This document shows, piece by piece, positions 35,655-47,236 of a DNA stretch of 64,000 bases (the first letter of the stretch is position 1; the number at the start of each line of letters is the position of its first letter). The stretch lies in NCBI GenBank assembly GCA_001051155.2, contig JYIP02000007.1:2482342-2546341 (forward strand), written 5' to 3'. The notes beneath the pieces were generated by a model. That model was not told where the DNA came from and did no database searches. It saw only the letters and a list, made by a program, of their open reading frames with translations. Made by a program: the position numbers and the translations under genes. This DNA comes from Chrysoporthe austroafricana (lineage: Eukaryota; Ascomycota; Sordariomycetes; Diaporthales; Cryphonectriaceae).

Positions 35655-36080
35655 AATGCAGACGGTACACACCGATGCAGAGACCGAAACCTCACGCGCT
35701 GCCAGCGCTGCCAGCACGAGAGCTGCTCGTACCCAGAGGCGACCCGAGAGTGATGATGCCCCCCCCCCGGGGGGTGGGCGAAGATGAAACCCCGACGCCA
35801 TTGCAACTCCTCCCCGCGCCCTGCCCAAACATAAATGAGACCCCTTTCTCCTCCCTTCTCTCTCGACCCGATGACGTTACCACCTATTCTCCCCCGGGGC
35901 GCAAAGGAGTGCCGGACAAGCAAATCAAGGAGAAAACAGGCGGTGCTCACCAGCGCGGAGGGCGAGATCCCCAGCGCTACCACGAAGACTGGCCGTGCCT
36001 TGGGGAGGTCCGAGGGTGACGATGGCCTCTGTCCCTGGACGTCAAATGCAATCAAATCCCCCTCCCGCGACCCTGACGAC
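35140..36080 (+). repeat. four degenerate tandem coding-like units
   Basis: Four units begin at about 35175, 35355, 35669 and 35948. Each has an A-rich spacer, then a segment whose translation follows a shared pattern. Examples are NAKAEASDSDTTGTGHARR, NAGAEIPGAATTRSS, DAETETSRAASAASTRAART and SAEGEIPSATTKTGRALGR, mostly followed by a GDDG-like, Pro/Trp-containing tail. Indels and stops break any long frame. A (GAAA)n run lies at 35627-35655. No function can be assigned. Confidence 0.45.
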
Positions 36081-36178
36081 ATCACGTAGTTGCTCTCACT
36101 GGCAATCTGTTTTCGTCCCCGGCTGTCCCTGGCCCCTGGCCTACATGTCGCCATCTGTATCACCTCCCTTCAAGTATA

Positions 36179-38352
36179 CTAAGGCTCGCCCTGGTCGTGG
36201 CACGCACCCCGGCTGGAGCTGAGGCGACGGGCAGCCATGGACGCCGACAAACCTACGCGCGGCCGGGCCCTCGCCGCGGCTGCCCCGTGGCCGGCGCACG
36301 CCCGCTCGATCGCGTCCAGGGCGTCCGACGACCCGCCGCCGCCGCCGCCCAGGCGCCGCGCCAGCGCCCGCGCGTCCTCGACCCGGATGTACCTGCCCTT
36401 GTCCAGCACCGTGTTCCTCTTGACCACCCGGAACGCCTCGCGGCACGCCCCCAGCCAGCGGTCGAGGCACCGCCGCGTGAGCACGCCCGCGCGCACGAGG
36501 TGCGTCGCGTTGACCACCCGCAGCGCCGGGAAGAAGGCGACACGCCGGCCCCCGCACGCCAGCGCCGTGGCGTGCCGCGCCGCGCGCACCTGGTCTGCGA
36601 GGGAGGCCGGGACGACGGCCGCGGACGCCTGGGCCTTGTCCTGGCGCGCGGGAGGGCTTGCGGCGGCGGCGGCGGCGGCGGCGGCTTCGGCTTGCGCGAG
36701 CTGGCGCCTGCCCTGGTGCTGGTACATGGGGAGGCCGGCCGCCGCGACGGCTGGGGGCTGCTGGGGGCCGCCGCCGGCGGGGAGGAGCGGCATGCGCGGG
36801 GCCGCCGGCAGGATCGAGTTGCCCAGCCCGTCGTAGAGGCACCAGCGGTGCAGGCACACGGCGGCCGGGCAGCGCAGCTGGGGGTCGAGGAGGAGCATGT
36901 GGCGGCACAGGACGGCGCCGACGTCGCCGAGCGCCGTCTGGTACTGGGCGGCGCGGTTCGCGACGGCGATGCACCACGCCACGCCGTCCAGGCGCGGGCA
37001 CGGCGGCAGGCCGCACGTCAGGGCCATCATGACCACGCCCAGCGCCCAGACGTCCACGGCCGCCGTGTAGCCGCCCGCGCACGCGGCGTCGGTGCCCAGC
37101 CCCGCGATCTCCGGCGCCCTGAAGGTCGACGTGCCGACCACCCTCGTCATGACCGGCCCGTGGTGCGCCAGCCCGAAGTCCGCGAGCTTGACGTGGATCC
37201 GGCCGCCCTGCCGCCGCGCGACCAGGATGTTGCCCAGCTTGATGTCGCGGTGCGTGATGCGCAGCGTGTGCAGGTACTCCAGCGCGACCAGGCACTGCTG
37301 GAGGATCATCCGGCACTCGTCGGCCGAGAAGGGCCTGGCCGCTTGCTGCGCGATCAGGTCCCCGAGTGGGTGATACTCGGAGTACAAGGTGGGCGTTGGG
37401 TCGCGCTCGTCGTAGACGCGGGCGGCAATGTTCCGCTGCGGCAGAGGGGACCGATGTTAGCAACACACAGCACACACGTGTCCCGAGTAGAGGCATCCAC
37501 ACCCACATGGCTGATCTTCCTCGTGATCGTGATCTCGTTCCGTATCGAGCCTTCGCCCCCGGTACGGATGGCCCTCTTGCGCGCATACTCTCGGCCGGTG
37601 GTCACATCCACCACCTTGCTGACCTTGCCCATACCGCCGCCGCCGATCGTGGCGGTCGCTACGAAGAGGGCTCCCTGGCATGGCGTCCCCGGCGGCGCGG
37701 CAGGATGCGCGCTAGACAGGGCAGCCACGGCGGTCCGGACATCCCGTGCCGGCCCTGCAGCCTGGGCCAGGATGCGGAAGCGGGTGGCGGTGGCGCGGTG
37801 CATATTGCGTCGGGCGACGACGAGACGGAACTTGAGCCGGTCGTGGAAGGCGATCTCGACCACCTGCCTCGTGTCGATGGCCGGCGCCCCCGAGAGCAGC
37901 CACGTGAACCCGCAGCGCGTCCCGGCGCCCTGTGAGTCGTACGCGACCGACGTGCCCTTCCGCTGCTCCTTCTCGGCGTCCTGGAGGTCTCGCACGACCA
38001 GGCGGTCCAGGTAGTCGAAGTGGACGGCGCACTGCTGCTCGGGCAGGCCCCGGAGCGCGTCGTTGGCCGGGAAGACGACGTCGCACGACGGGTGCGTCCC
38101 AAAGACGAAGCCCTCCCCGTTCTTCGGAGGGTTGCTGAGGGATAGGCACAGGCCTGGGCCGCGGCGGCCGGCAGTGCCGGGGAGTCTCGAGAGCGGAGGG
38201 GGCTTGTGCCGTCTGGGCGTGTTGTTTCTTGCAGCACACGCATCGCCGTACCGAGCCGCCGCATTCTCCTGCATCTCCACTGTCTCCCGCGCGAAGCCGT
38301 TGACCAATGAGTCGCAGGGGATCAACCAAAGGATGACGTCGGGGTCTTCCAT
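36179..38352 (-). CDS. FHA-domain protein kinase with probable KilA-N/APSES-like C-terminus, 700 aa
   Basis: Two exons, 37507-38352 and 36179-37435, with a 71-nt intron (donor GTGGGT) placed between beta-3 and beta-4 of the kinase. An FHA domain spans about 68-180 (GFVFGTHPSCDVVFP, residues 81-95). The kinase domain follows at about 232-485 with the Gly loop IGGGGMGKVSKV, Lys259, alphaC Glu273, HRD 344-346 in THRDIKLGN, DFG 368-370 and APE 389-391, so it should be active. After an Ala/Gln-rich linker, residues about 573-645 contain LRVVNATHLVRAGVLTRR and DKGRYIRVEDARALARRLG. These resemble the VNATxILK...GTWVPLxxAxxLA signature of KilA-N/APSES DNA-binding domains. The domain order suggests a Rad53/CHK2-like regulator, but the target is unknown. 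Neighbours give no hint. Confidence 0.82.
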
Positions 38353-41300
38353 GACGACTGGGACTTTTTGTGCAGTGAATTGTGTAATAACATGAAGAAT
38401 GAATCATATACCGACTTGAGTATTGTAGGATGAGGTAAGAAATAAGAATGAGACGTGGTTGAGTATCGTGTGTTATGAGAAATGGGGCGGGATGAGATGA
38501 GGGGTGGAGTAGTGGGTGTGGACGAAGAGGCGAGAAGAGACGAGCATATGTCTCACAGACTGTGGACCGGACGAAGAGCTGGCGCAGAGATGACGAGATA
38601 GATACTCAGCCTTGGAGCCCACTGCAGAGCTCCCGGGGCCACGATCAGGGCGAGGGGAGAAAGCAATATGCCCATCCGCCCCTCTGACTGCCCGAGGACG
38701 TCACGGTTGACAGCCCGCCAGGGCTCTGGGGCCACGACCACGACCAGCCCGACGGCGTAGCATGCAGATGCATGTCTGCCAGAGAAGCAAGCCGACCAGT
38801 CGCGCGCCCTGCCCCAATAGGCGAAAGGACGCCGACGCCGGCCGGGATGTGGCGCGCCCAATTGCAGCCCGCGGCGCCCGCGACCCCCGGCCCTCGTGCT
38901 GCCCTGTCTGCCTGTCGGTTTAGATTGGCCGCCCCACACCCATCACGCCCGCCACCGGGCCCCAGGGCGCTGGCGGGAGCTGCCCGCCGCAGGTCCCCCC
39001 CCCCGCCTCGGCGTGCTTGCGTCCTGCGTCCTGCAGTGTGCAGCGCGCGGCCGGCCAGAGCTACGGCGCGACAAGAACTCGCTTCTCCTTCTTTGGCCGC
39101 TAGCGCGCCGCTCGCGGTGCAGGTCTGCCATCGATCCCCTCCCGTGTCGTCATGGTCGAGTCGTGGGTCGTAGTATTGAGCAGGATCTCCCCCTCCCCTC
39201 CTGCGGGGTGCCAGGACGCGCATTGGCCGGACTTGGCTAGCTGCGCGGAAGGACATCGTGCCGGCCAGGTGGTGGGTTGCACAGGCGGGCAACTCGACTC
39301 GCTTGTGAGCGCGGGGGCGAGAAAAGAAGAAAGAAAAAAAAAAAAATGAGGGAGGGCGCGACCCGCGAGGCAACAGGCGTGGGAGGTTGGGCGCAGCACC
39401 AACCCCGGGCGACGCCCTCGGGCGACTCGGGTATGTGCCCTCGGGCCCTCGCACGGGCGGCCGCCGCTCAGTTTCCTCCAAATGAAGGGGGTCCCGAGGC
39501 GTCAGGGCCAGAGCACCGGGCTGCGGGCAGCCAGTGGGCCGCAGTCTACCGACCTCCATGTCGAAGTGCGCCCGCGCGGCAGAGGGGGTGGCAGGCAGGG
39601 CGTGGGCACATGACGTGCTGGTTGCATGGTGCGCCGACCCGTCGCAGGTAGGGCGCTGTATGTCTCTGGTCGTCGTCACGCGCGCAGGCATCGCCCGGAG
39701 GGGCGTCGTGGGGTGCAGAGACCAGACCAGCTGGTATAGGCGAGGACTGCGACTCCGCGCCGTGGTCAGAAAGGCGGTGATGGCGCAGCGGGAACTGCCT
39801 CGCGCCCGGCGCCCGACGTGATTCGCCTGCGATCTCGGTGCTAGCGGCTGCCCGGCGGCCGCCACCGACTCGCGGTCGTGTTACCTTGTCAACTCACGAT
39901 GCAGCCTGCAGTCAAGTGACCAGCAGCTACCCTCCAGGCAGCCAGCAACGCGCGGTTGTGGCACCTTTGCCGACGATCGCGGTTGCCAGAAGGCGAGGCC
40001 AGGATGGTGAGCTCAATGCTTGGCAGGAGTGGACAGGAACCATCCCTCTGAGGATCGCGAATATCCCCTCTGACTAGCTGCGTCCGAACCCGCGCCAGAG
40101 GCGAGAGCGAGCGTCCCAACGACAGGACACCAGGCTGACCTCACAGCGCCTGGCCAGCCGCGGCGAGGCTCGCACCGCTTCGTACCATTCCCGTCGCATC
40201 CCATCCCGTGACATGCTGCGTTCTCTGCTCCTTGCTTCCGATCTTGGCGCAATCTCCCGGCGACAGGCAGCCCGCCAATAGGCGAGGGCTGCTCGTTCTG
40301 GTGGTTCTGGTCCCGCCTGCATAGCGGACAGCCGCCGATACGAGCCCAGCACGCGACGAGGAGCTGGCAACCGTTCCCGCTCCTCCCGCGCGTGGCGGGG
40401 GCCTGTGCTGTGTCTGGCTGCAGTAGCTCGTGTCGTGCGGGCGCTGGTGGTCGGCCCATCTCCTGTCGCCAGGGCGTCCTCCTCCCTCGCGGCTAGCTGA
40501 TGAAGCTGTTGTTGACCCTTGCGCGGCCTTGCGCGGCCATAGCGCTCTGATGTGAGCTATCACCTTGTTGTCTGTATAGTCTGCGAGATCCACGGCAGAC
40601 AACAGGCGATCAGTAGCGTATGTTCCCCCACCGTCGCTGATTTCGGTAGTGCTGGTTTGCAGCATCTCTGGATGGGATGCGTCAATTGGCAAGAGGCTGT
40701 CGAAGGTAGCGCGGTAGTAAGCGATAAGTCTGATAATGATAAAGACATGGAGATTGATTAGTCAGGCATCTGGGAGCCACCCTCAACAGCGTGAAATCTG
40801 GATGGCTAAGGCCGGCAGGCATGATTACGTACTCACCTCAGCAGGCGTCTCCTCCTCGCCCAGCCAGTGCGTCCATCCCGCATAACCACGTCACCAGCGA
40901 CGTGTGTGCAGACGAGCATCCCGCTCGTATACCTCCTGATATGCCGAAATTGCGAGCTCTGGGCCGACCGGAAAGGACCACACTGGCGGCGTGGGACCGG
41001 CATAGCATGCTGACCCTGGGAGACGCCACTCAGCAGATGACAGGAGGCCCTGCGTCTGAGATCCGCAAGGAGCTGGCAGCGCAGCGCAGCAACACACGGG
41101 GCTCGAGAGCGATACACATCCCCAGCGACACCAGCCCCGCTCGGCCGTGACGAACCGCAAGCGACGCTGGGCGGCCAGGAGGCGCTGCGGATGGGCACAC
41201 TCCGCTCGGGCCCTCTGAAGGGCCCCTGCGGCTGTAGAGCGTGCGGTCAGGCCCCGCCGCGCTACGGGTCTCCCCCCTCCAGGGTCCCATTCCCCACAGG

Positions 41301-41967
41301 CCTTGGCGGAGGAGCTGGGGCCCGCTAATTAAGATTCTAGCGGCGCGCCTCCGGCGCTGTTAGCGGCCTCGTCAGCGCCAGTAGTGGGCTCGGCCCGCCT
41401 GAGGCTCAGCGGCTCGTCCCGCTATGCCCCACTGCTAGCGCGCTGTGGAGGCCCTTCCCAGCGCGGCGGGTCGGAGGGTGGGGAGGCAGGGGCTGGCTGG
41501 TGGTCACTTCGTGCGCAGGAAGCAGGGCTTGGGCGGAAGACGAGGAGAGTCGGAAAATTGTGTCACGCGCCGCGGGGACACCTTGGGGACTAGCTACAAC
41601 CGTATATCGACCCTTCTGGCCGGTATAGAAAAGGAGGGTGGACTAAGGACAAGAGGAGACCTATATCGAGAGCCACTCGCCCGGGGCCTGATGACAATCC
41701 TGCACAGGATTGCGACAGAAAATGAACCGCGCTCAATGTGATTTCCAAGGAGCCGATGGCTCGAGTGCCTGCTAACGGCTATTTTCTCAATAAAGGAACG
41801 ACCTAAAGACGCTGCTCGAATAGCTGAAGTATACATAGTAAATACATATCACGGCATGACTAAGCAAAAGGGGGGTGGCCAAGGGGGTGGCCAAGGCTGC
41901 TGCAGCACTTCACACAACGACGTCTGTGGTTCTTCGCCATCCCACCCCACCACCACAGGCTCGGGGA
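38353..41967. other. long gene-poor spacer
   Basis: Kinase promoter at the left (purine-rich, 38400-38560). The rest has ORFs on both strands without consistent support. One protein-like minus segment at about 40560-40740 (LLPIDASHPEMLQTSTTEIS) is open but unidentified. Poly-A at about 39332-39345. Confidence 0.45.
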
Positions 41968-42144
41968 CTAGACATCGTCCTCGTAGCTGGAAGCGGAGTC
42001 GTAGTCGACCCCATAAGGGCCGTCGCACGCCCCGTTGACACAGTTGAATGTGGCGACGCTGCGCTCGAGCCAGTACGGGACGGGGCACGTCTCCTTGTTG
42101 CGGCAAGGGTCGGCCGCGCGCTTCAAGGACCGCGCGTATAACAT
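41968..42144 (-). CDS. small Cys-containing exon or mini-gene, 58 aa
   Basis: ATG at 42144, TAG at 41968-41970; shorter than most gene finders accept. Codon use is strongly biased to C or G in third position (roughly 85 percent), unlike the surrounding non-coding sequence, so it is probably real coding. The peptide has four Cys (positions 14, 19, 34 and 39) in ADPCRNKETCPVPYWLE and FNCVNGACDGPYGVD, a possible Kex2 site (LKR at 7-9), and an acidic end. The frame is open upstream to 42200 or so (YPLLTSLLAKMLYA), so it could be the last exon of a small secreted protein whose signal exon I could not place. A TATA box lies about 130 bp upstream. No family recognised. Confidence 0.45.
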   Translation of the reverse strand: MLYARSLKRAADPCRNKETCPVPYWLERSVATFNCVNGACDGPYGVDYDSASSYEDDV

Positions 42145-42272
42145 CTTAGCTAGGAGAGAAGTGAGGAGAGGGTAAGCCTCTCTGGTCGGGCGTTAGCTTA
42201 GGCAGCGCGTAGCTGGATAGTGCGTCTTCGCCTGAGGCGGACGGGGCTAGTCGGCGCGAGCACACACCGGCG

Positions 42273-42280
42273 TATATATA
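42273..42280 (-). promoter_or_regulatory. TATA box upstream of the small exon
   Basis: TATATATA on the minus strand, about 130 bp before the ATG at 42144. The sequence is nearly palindromic, so direction is inferred from the downstream frame. Confidence 0.4.
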
Positions 42281-42356
42281 ATCTCGACGCCTTCGTCCCC
42301 TCGCTCGCCCGGCTCTTCAGCCCTTTCTGCCTCTTCGACTGCTTCTTTTTTCCTTA

Positions 42357-42363
42357 TACACAC

Positions 42364-42403
<40 letters not shown>
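42357..42403. repeat. (CA)n microsatellite
   Basis: About 23 CA units with one CG interruption, directly next to the left direct repeat of the gag remnant. Confidence 0.9.
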
Positions 42404-42404
<1 letters not shown>

Positions 42405-42406
<2 letters not shown>

Positions 42407-42456
42407 GGGAGAAAGCTTTGTCCTGTAGCCTAGAGGGTAAATTGTGGTTGTTCTAG
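42405..42456 (-). repeat. direct repeat, gag-distal copy
   Basis: About 52 bp similar (roughly 80 percent) to 43391-43447, in the same orientation. The shared core is AGAGGGTAAATTGTG. It may be a terminal-repeat remnant at the 3' side of the gag frame. Confidence 0.45.
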
Positions 42457-42473
42457 CATAAACCCTTTGTGTA

Positions 42474-43355
42474 CTAAGGTACTCGTGCTACCGCAGTGCT
42501 CGTTACAACTGTGGACTCGCAAGACGGGAGTTGATGGATAAGCGAACCAAACCATTTGCTATAATTAAGAAGAGAAAGAGGCTGGGGCTGTCCGAGAGTG
42601 TCATTCTTGATCAGCTCTTGCATTTGCGTTCGAGCCCAGTCAGGCGCAAGGCGGCCTGCTATAGCCTGAAGAAATTCACGGGTCGCTCGAGGTTCTTCAA
42701 GGTCCGCAATCTTGCGAGCTTTGCCTTCGGAATAAATTTGTAACCATTTGTGATACCAAGTCCGCGGATTCGTTCCTTCTTGTAAAGCTTCGGATAGCAC
42801 ATCGCGATATCGCTTTCCGATATCGTATTGCAAAGCGGCATCCGTAGGAGCAACGAGCTCTTGAAGATTTTTTACAAGCGCTTGGAGGGAGCTTTTCTGC
42901 TCTGCGTTGCAAATCTGCATTGCCGTAGTCAGAAGGGCTGTATCTGTCGTTTCCGAGATCCATTTCCACAAGGTTGTATATTGGTTGGCTTGATGTGAAA
43001 AGATGAGAGGGTTATCTTTCTGAGATTCTTCTAGCTGGGCTTGTTGAAGTTCGGCTATATGGCGCGCATTCTCTTCAGCGACGACAGCTTCAAGCGATAT
43101 CAAGGCTAGGGCTGACTAACAAATATTGGATGGAGGTTTTTTCGGGTCATCTGAATGTTCTTCTGAGTCGTCTGAATGCTCTTCCTGGTCGTCTGAATGC
43201 TCTTCCGGGTCGTCTGGATGTTCTTCCGGGTCGTCTGGATGTTCTTTCGGGTTTGGATTAACTTTATCCCATATGCCGTAAAAGCGAGCGTGCCAAGTAA
43301 AGACAGCGAACCAGGGATGCCAGGTTCGGGCGTCGAAAGTAAGTTTAATAGACAT
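42474..43355 (-). pseudogene. Ty1/copia-type gag remnant, no pol
   Basis: One continuous minus-strand frame of 294 codons including its final stop, interrupted by a single TAG at 43116-43118. The N-terminal part (TWHPWFAVFTWHARFYGIW) resembles the start of copia gag/UBN2-type capsid proteins. It is followed by five copies of an acidic 7-residue repeat (EHSDDPE type). After the TAG come helical gag-like blocks (LWKWISETTD, YRDVLSEALQEGTNPRTWYHKW). No zinc knuckle, protease, integrase or reverse transcriptase follows. It is flanked by direct repeats (42405-42456, 43391-43447). The TAG could come from CAG by RIP. A gag-only non-autonomous element or a decayed gag-derived host gene are both possible. 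Confidence 0.55.
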
Positions 43356-43390
43356 AGTGAAGGGAATAAGAGCGAACTGGGCTTATAACT

Positions 43391-43447
43391 GTGGGAGGAA
43401 GCTTTGACTTCTAGTCCAGAGGGTAAATTGTGTTTGTGTTGTTCTAG
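43391..43447 (-). repeat. direct repeat, gag-proximal copy
   Basis: Partner of 42405-42456. Upstream on the minus strand lies TATAAAA at about 43478-43484, which could be a U3-type promoter for the gag frame. Confidence 0.45.
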
Positions 43448-45825
43448 GACAAAAGATTTAGCATACAAGCAGGCACAGAATTCCCATTTTTATACTCTTG
43501 CAACCAGCATCTTATCCGGCTGCCAGCCTTACATCTGGCTTTCCTACACACACACACACACTCTCTCTCTCTCTCTTTTCCGCTGCCTGAAAGATGTGGT
43601 CCTGTCGAGGCGGTGGGTGTGAGTGATGCTGCCCGAGAGGGGGGGGGGTCGCTGTCCACTAGCCGCCCTCCCTCCGGAGTCGAGCTGCGGCGCAAGCAGC
43701 AGCGCCCGGGTTCTTCCCACGCGGAAGAGCCCGACTGGTGCCAGCTCACCGCAAGTCGGCAGCCCGAGCGGCAGAAGAAGCTGCAGCAGCAGCGACTCGG
43801 GCCCCTGTAGAGCGTGTGCCCGTGGCTCAAAGCTGTTCTGCGGTCCTTGGGGGGTGTCGTTCCCGAGAGGGGGAGACGCAAGCGAGCACCTGTCGCTAGC
43901 TAAGCACGCCTGGGCCCGCCTGCTGACGAGGCCGACCGGTAAGGGCAAGCGGCCCAATCTGCAGCGCAGGGCTCTGGCGCGCTGGTGACCGATAGAGGCC
44001 ACGAACTTGCTTCTGCCTCCTGCGCGGAACACGGCACGCGCGCTATTGGCCGGCGGGGGACGCGAATACGAGGCCGGTCGGCGGGGAGGGTGACGAGCTG
44101 CGGTGGTGCTGCACCGCGGATTTGCTGCATGGGCTGGACCCCAATAGATCCTGCGCGCCTGGCAGTGCCAAGACTGCGACTCTGGCCGCCTGCAGGCCGC
44201 GGCTCCAGTGAGGATCCCCTACCCCCGGCGTGGTCCTCGCCTCGCCTAGCTCTCTAGTCCCAGCTGTGTGGGTACCCAGTAAGGCTGAACACGAAAGCGT
44301 TCGGCGGATCAGTACTGTGCGGACTTGGGACGTGGCGGATGCAGAATGGTGTTTACAGAAGGCCCAAGGCAGGCCAAGACGCTCACAGCAGCCTTGTGCG
44401 ATCCTGCTAGTGCTGTGCTATGCACAAAGCAAAGACCGATGCCCCCCCCGGCTAAAACTTGGCATGCACAAGAACTCTTTAGCAAAACATGCATACCTGC
44501 TATGTTGTGCTCCAGGAAGCACCAGTTACCGAATGCAGCCTATATGGTGTGTGGGCAAAATGTGTGGGTATAGCGTGGGTGGGGCTAATGGTGGGCTGCT
44601 AGTGTTGACGGACTAGCAGGGAATGCATTGCACCTGAGCACATTTCGACTACTCGTGTGCATGCCGAAGCCCTCAGCCTTCCCGAGCGGTTCAGCTTCCT
44701 CAAGCACAGCATAATGCAGAAAGAAAAAGAAAGAAAGAAGGACTAATACAGATCCAAACCTGTCCTGTCGCTAGTGCAAAGTAAGGTCCTGTTGCTATGG
44801 CCGGATCGACCGGCTGCAACCCATCACGCCGGGCCCCTTCGTGAGCTCCCCCCTCCCGGAAAAACCAGATTCATACTAGTAGTACTGCCAGCGTGAAAGC
44901 AGGATCCCTGTGGAGTTTGCAATTGATCATCTACTGAGTAGCTACATCGCAGCTTCTTGGAGAAACCAGCACTTAACTGGCGAGCGGTTGGGCAGTCCGC
45001 GTGGTAGCGACTATGTGGCCTCGCTTCCCAGCGCCCGGCTCCACTCCCACCGACCACCGCCTCAACGAGGCGGCTGGCGATGGGACGTGATGGTACCGCT
45101 CGAGCCTGCAGCTGCCGACACCCGCGAGACTTCGCAGGCATCGTTGTTCCTGCACCCTCGAATGCCAGAGGTGCTATCTGCAGCCGGGCGAGGCGGCGTT
45201 CGCTAGAGGGCGCGTGAGCCCAGATCCACCGGCATGCGCAGTGATTAAGTGCGCCTCGGGTCCCCTTCTGAGAACCCCCCCCCGGGGGGCGGTAACGCTA
45301 CGCTTTGCTGGCTGATCAGCGTCAATGATTAATGCTTGGATGGAGCCCTATCAAGCGCTGTCAGAATTCCAAAATCTTCTTGGCGTCGGCGAATGATACA
45401 TAGCTCTCCCTCTGCTGTGCTCCCCCCCCCCCAAAAGTGCTCCAGCCAATCCAGTCTGCGCTTGTGTCTGCAGGCTCAGAGAGGTCGTCACATCCTCGCT
45501 TGGATGCGTCGCGCGGCCCGGATGACGCCGCCCTGCCGGCACCCACCCCCTAGCTTCCGGTATGTCGAGGCGCTAGCGCCTGGGCTTGATGCAGAACCGG
45601 TATGTTACTCGAGTCTGCAGGGCAGCTGTTGGGCTGCTGGTGTTCTGGGATCGAGATCGCGACCGAGCCGCGCCATCGCCTGCATGGCCGGGAGTGCTAG
45701 GCGGGGAGAACCCCTCTGCGCAGACCAGACCAAGTCGCCATGTCTCTCTGACTAGTCCGGCTTTCCTACTATTAGCACTAACTCCGACGAACTATAATCA
45801 TGTCGACCCCTTGTCAGTGCAAGAT
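43448..45825. other. gene-free spacer
   Basis: Starts with CA/CT microsatellites (43545-43577). ORFs on both strands lack support. C-runs at about 44440, 45276 and 45421. Confidence 0.5.
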
Positions 45826-46480
45826 CTAGTATAGACTTCGGAGGCAAGGTACAGGCGAGTTCCACAATGCGCCGTAAGCACGTGGAGATGCATCAGTTCT
45901 ATAGTACCATGGTGCGCTGACTACAGTAACAATGCTGGCTGGTCCCGAACCGCGATGTGTGGCGTGCAGGTATGTGAGACCGTCGAGCAGCTCGCCTACG
46001 GGCTTCCGCGTGTTGCTCATGCTCAACGGGCCGTTGCTTGGGCGCGGCCTCGCAACCCGGGTACTCGAGGAACCCCACAGCCGACACAGGGTGCCCTCGA
46101 CCGGCCGAGGCGAGGTCGATGGATTGTACGACGAGTTCACCGGTAGAGTCAGTGGCGGGCGGTACATGCATGCCTTGAGGGGATCCGGCTTCGGCCTGCG
46201 GGACACCTTGACCGCGACGCAGTCCCAGCAGAGAACCGCACTGCAGATTTCGAAGCGAGCTTCCCCGCACAGCCTGTATTCATTGCGATCTCGCCAACAA
46301 GCGCCAAACTGCGAGACCGACGCCAGGTCGAGGCGGTTGACGCCAGGCACAGCGTGGGCGAGCCGCGCGTGGCGGTGCGGCAGATAGACCTCGTAGTTGT
46401 CTTGGTGATCGCTGCGATCGAAAACCCCCGAGGGCTCGCTGGCTGCGTATGCGCTGGCCTTTGCAGACCTGAGCGTTTAT
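45826..46480 (-). CDS. possible gene fragment of unknown function
   Basis: A GC3-rich minus frame is open from about 46470 (SDHQDNYEVYLPHRHARLAH), passes a Cys-rich part (FEICSAVLCWDCVAVKV) and ends at 45826. From about 46180 a different frame looks more protein-like (TGELVVQSIDLASAGRGHPV), so an intron or frameshift is likely. CTATAAA lies at about 46475 on the same strand. No start codon or family could be fixed. Confidence 0.25.
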
Positions 46481-47236
46481 AGAGCCCCTGCAATGTGTGC
46501 CATCGCCGTCGGCTAGACGGCTGTCAGCGGTATGCCCGCACCCAGCATACCATAGAGAAAGAAAAAGAAAACGAAAAAAAAAAAAGAGAGAGGAAAAGAA
46601 AACTTCACACCTTTTTTCCAGACTTAAATTTTAACATACGGAGAAGAGATACCTGCTAATCTGCTTGGTCGGGTCGATGTATATATCGCAGCTTATCTTG
46701 TCACTACCAAAAGGGGAGGGGTTGGACTAATTCCTCGCACTGTCGAGAGGTGGCTTGTAGAGAAGGAAACACTTCCTTGGTGGGGCCAGACCGAGTGGCG
46801 GAATTATCTACGCATCTATGAGAACACTGTCCTCCCACTCAGGCGGCAGCGCTCATGATCGGAGTCGTATATCATATACCCAGGCGATCTGAGTGTGAAG
46901 AGCGTCTCGCCCTAATCTTTTAGCGACAAGTTGGGCGTGTGGTAGAGTGAGCAGGAAAGTGAGAGGGCACGGGCGTGGTGCTGTCACGCATGGCGCATGC
47001 GCCCTTCCACACAGCGCTCCCGCCTCTGCAACTTTCATCGTCCTTCTGTCCTGAGGAACCTGTGGGTGCCGCCACGGGCACCACATGGACTGAAGAAGAC
47101 GGGAGGTCTGGCGTCCCCATTAAGCAAAACAAAACTTTTTTTAAAAAAAAAAAAAAAAGGGAGGAAAGAACGTCGAGGGGGGGGGGAGGGGACGTTGATA
47201 CATGGTACATACCTTAGCCCCGGCTAAGCATACAGG
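46481..47236. other. gene-free spacer
   Basis: A-rich tract at 46557-46605 and A15/G9 runs near 47144 and 47177. No supported ORF. Confidence 0.55.

Noticed and set aside
36197..38014. 605-codon plus-strand ORF opposite the kinase
   Set aside because: Antisense shadow; Arg/Pro/Ala-rich with no domain, and it runs through the kinase intron.
45336..45755. 139-codon plus ORF
   Set aside because: No codon bias, no start context, and no motif; contains a homopolymer C run.
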